Source of the DNA: JAFGPJ01 sp964439135
GTDB lineage: Bacteria; Planctomycetota; Phycisphaerae; Sedimentisphaerales; Anaerobacaceae
Direction: 5' to 3'
NCBI GenBank assembly: GCA_964439135.1
Contig: CAYTNN010000042.1
Coordinates: 1 to 26,193 of the forward strand
Length of the DNA stretch: 26,193 nucleotides
Positions 24,303 through 26,193 of this stretch are shown one piece after another. The notes below the pieces were generated by a model. It saw only the letters and a list, made by a program, of their open reading frames with translations, was not told the DNA's origin and did no database searches. Numbering within the stretch: the first letter of the stretch is position 1; each line of letters starts with the position of its first letter. The position numbers and the translations under genes are program-made.

Positions 24303-25352
24303 ATGACGGAAACTCAAATCGATTTTACAGTTTTCTATTCCTGGCAAAGTGATCTGCCCGATGAAACCAACAGGCGAGCAATTCGTTCCGCATTACGTAC
24401 GGCGAGTTTAATAATAGAGGCAGAAAATGCAAACATAAGGATTGTGCAAGACGAGGCAACTCGTGGGGAGTCTGGCAGCCCTAGTATACCCCATACTATT
24501 CTTGACAAGATAAAAGCTTGCGATGCATTCGTTTGTGATATCACGACCATTAATGCTTCAGCGACAGAGGATCTTCGTAGAACACCCAATCCAAATGTCG
24601 TGTTCGAATTGGGGTACGCCGTAGCACATCTCGGATGGAACCGAATTGTAATGCTCTTCAACAAAGAGCTAGGTAATTTCCCAGAAGATGCACCTTTTGA
24701 TGTCGACAGGCACCGAGCATCTCCTTATAGGTTGTCTCCTGATGACCCCGAAAATAAATCAAATCACAGAAAGTTAGAGGATATTGCAACAAATGCAATC
24801 CGCGCTATTGTCGATAATCAGCCCCTAAGACCTTTTGAGTCCCTTCAGCAGACCCCAGAGGAGGTGAGGCACCTAAGGGATATAAAGAACATAAACTGGG
24901 CTATGGCCACAATTCATATTCCCACTGTCGATGCGATGATTTCGGATCTGCCGCGTTATCTATGTTCGAGAGCATTGCATTGTTGGCTTTCGTTTGACGG
25001 TGTGATAACTAGCTCACTGTTCCATGTCTATGATGAAGAAGCAAGTGACACACTTCTTTCAATTCACAAAGCATGGTCTGGGTGCGTTTCTCACGGTGGG
25101 CAATATCACACGGCTTCTAACCCAGATGTTTTCGTATTTGCAAACCCTATGGACTTTCCGCTGGACCGTGGTCAGGAACGCGAATGGAACGAGATTGAAT
25201 CAGCGAGTGATAAACTCCGAAAATCGCTTGATAAATTACTTGGAATCATTCGGGAACGTTATTTAGAGATAGATATAGACGAAATGAGTAAGAAAGCATG
25301 GCAGGAGTATGTTGATTTTCACAAAGAGATGGATCACAGATTTGAGCGATAA
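24303..25352 (+). CDS. TIR / nucleoside-deoxyribosyltransferase-like protein of the FYSWQSD family
   Basis: 349 residues, cytoplasmic. The N-terminal domain opens with DFTVFYSWQSDLPDETNRR and continues through AFVCDITTIN to NPNVVFELGYAVAHLGWNRI. This arrangement, with the conserved Glu102 in the VFELGYA motif, is that of TIR-like and deoxyribosyltransferase-fold domains, many of which cleave NAD or nucleotides in defence. Family members sharing the phrase FYSWQSD are usually annotated only as TIR-like nucleotide-binding proteins. The C-terminal 170 residues (from about LRPFESLQQTPEEVRHLRD) are unrecognised and may sense the trigger. It has its own promoter and is followed 99 bases later by an Mrr-like nuclease gene. 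Ribosome site: none strong. NAD-consuming activity is inferred, not shown. Confidence 0.75.
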   Translation: MTETQIDFTVFYSWQSDLPDETNRRAIRSALRTASLIIEAENANIRIVQDEATRGESGSPSIPHTILDKIKACDAFVCDITTINASATEDLRRTPNPNVVFELGYAVAHLGWNRIVMLFNKELGNFPEDAPFDVDRHRASPYRLSPDDPENKSNHRKLEDIATNAIRAIVDNQPLRPFESLQQTPEEVRHLRDIKNINWAMATIHIPTVDAMISDLPRYLCSRALHCWLSFDGVITSSLFHVYDEEASDTLLSIHKAWSGCVSHGGQYHTASNPDVFVFANPMDFPLDRGQEREWNEIESASDKLRKSLDKLLGIIRERYLEIDIDEMSKKAWQEYVDFHKEMDHRFER

Positions 25353-25377
25353 AAAACTTAAAAAGGCTGTCAACTCA

Positions 25378-25432
25378 GACGCTCTTCTCCCTCGCTTTGC
25401 TCGCTACAAACGCGGCCATTACGGAAGGCGTC
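25378..25432. repeat. Inverted repeat between the TIR-like and nuclease genes
   Basis: GACGC-T-CTTC (25378-25387) pairs with GAAGGCGTC (25424-25432) with one bulged base, around a 36-base loop containing CTCGCTTTGCTCGC. It fills most of the 99-base gap between the two genes. It could be a processing or attenuation hairpin, or the trace of an inserted small element. Confidence 0.35.
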
Positions 25433-25451
25433 ATACGTCTAAAGGTGAAGC

Positions 25452-26150
25452 ATGACTTCGGACCTGATACTTCCATCAGAAATACCTTGGAACCAGATCA
25501 AGGGGGCCGATTTGGAGGAGTTGCTCTATTGGCTATTTGACTCAATGGGTGCTAAAGATCAGGAATGGAGAATTGGTGGGAAAGGAAGTGGCGCTGCGGA
25601 TCAAGGACGTGATTTGGAACTTGTCTTCTTTACACCGTCACCTGATGGGACACTTACCAAGCAACATTGGTGGGTGGAAGCCAAGGGACGAACTGGCACA
25701 GTTGAAGCTAGCGAAGTCCATGAAGCTGTATTGAATGCGGCGGGGAAGTCACATATCGAAGTCCTCGTTGTAGCAACGAATACAAACTTCTCAAATCCGA
25801 CTCGCGACTGGGTTAAGGAATGGCAACGAGAGCACCTTAGACCGATAATAAAGCTATGGGAAAAAACCGAACTAGAAAATCTCTGTTCCAAGAATCCGCT
25901 GGCAGTTATACGACTTCACGCTAAAGCTTTAAGCCCTCAGGGCAAAGTAGAGGTTGCCAGTGGCAAGCTTTGGGATTATGCGTCATTCTCAGATGAACCG
26001 ACATTGAAGTCTATTTGGGAGCAACGAGAAAGCGTTTCCATTAATGAGCGTGCTCTCTTTGCGTTGGCGGCATCTGAAATGGCCAATGGGGATATCGGAG
26101 TGCGTTCTTGGGCGTTGATGGTTCCAAACGATATTCTGGTATCTAAGTAG
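25452..26150 (+). CDS. Mrr-like PD-(D/E)XK restriction-endonuclease-type protein, possibly truncated by an amber stop
   Basis: 232 residues to a TAG at 26148-26150. The N-terminus (IKGADLEELLYWLFDSMGA) and the core GSGAADQGRDLELVFF...WWVEAKGRTGTVEASEVHEAV show the PD-(D/E)XK signature: Asp54, then Glu76-x-Lys78, as in Mrr-type nucleases that cut modified or foreign DNA. Start: AAGGTGA lies a few bases before ATG 25452. The remaining 140 residues end abruptly in an ordinary domain (FALAASEMANGDIGVRSWALMV), and the frame stays open beyond the TAG to the window end, reading ERIKYHAAFLLTSS. CAG to TAG is a single change. It may thus be the first part of a longer nuclease or NTPase-like protein. 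It follows the TIR-like gene, probably as one defence unit. Confidence 0.72.
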   Translation: MTSDLILPSEIPWNQIKGADLEELLYWLFDSMGAKDQEWRIGGKGSGAADQGRDLELVFFTPSPDGTLTKQHWWVEAKGRTGTVEASEVHEAVLNAAGKSHIEVLVVATNTNFSNPTRDWVKEWQREHLRPIIKLWEKTELENLCSKNPLAVIRLHAKALSPQGKVEVASGKLWDYASFSDEPTLKSIWEQRESVSINERALFALAASEMANGDIGVRSWALMVPNDILVSK

Positions 26151-26193
26151 GAACGCATAAAGTATCATGCAGCTTTTTTATTAACGTCATCGT

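Overview
The window looks like a scaffold from an uncultured or draft-assembled anaerobic bacterium of the Planctomycetota (a Phycisphaerae-like lineage is my best guess). The grounds are a pyruvate:ferredoxin oxidoreductase tail, an exosortase/EpsI exopolysaccharide locus with very large TPR proteins, a large secreted protein of a type common in planctomycetes, and several dispersed palindromic repeats between genes. The affiliation is inference. A run of exactly 100 N at 11424-11523 marks a scaffold join.

Layout. 1-1358 (+): the 3' end of nifJ and a lipoprotein gene whose 5' end carries an in-frame palindromic repeat. 1431-3248 (-): a secreted protein of unknown function, convergent to the lipoprotein across a shared terminator and divergent from the next block across a ~490-base intergenic region. 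3738-15749 (+): an exopolysaccharide/exosortase block made of a Wza-type outer-membrane export lipoprotein, an exosortase, an EpsI/DUF3485 protein, a ~1600-residue TPR protein, a Wzz/Wzc-type tyrosine autokinase and a sugar-nucleotide epimerase. These would supply a nucleotide sugar, control polymer length and export, and process or anchor surface proteins. No glycosyltransferase or PEP-CTERM substrate is visible here.

15795-17373 (-): a two-gene unit of a ComEC-like metallo-beta-lactamase-fold protein and an unrecognised 169-residue protein with overlapping ends and its own promoter. 17755-19370 (-): a sodium:dicarboxylate symporter that starts 11 bases after a PEGA-domain lipoprotein. 19466-21535 (-): a Ycf46-like AAA+ ATPase and a secreted VOC/glyoxalase-fold protein. 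21745-24042 (+): a TrkH/TrkA potassium uptake pair behind a good sigma-70-type promoter. 24303-26150 (+): a TIR/deoxyribosyltransferase-like protein followed by an Mrr-like PD-(D/E)XK nuclease that appears cut by an amber stop. This reads as the edge of a defence island.

The most interesting points are the palindromic repeat captured inside a signal-peptide-coding region, the MBL plus unknown gene pair, the TIR-like/nuclease pair, and the W-rich tandem repeat in the export protein. No tRNA, rRNA, CRISPR array or transposase gene was recognised.
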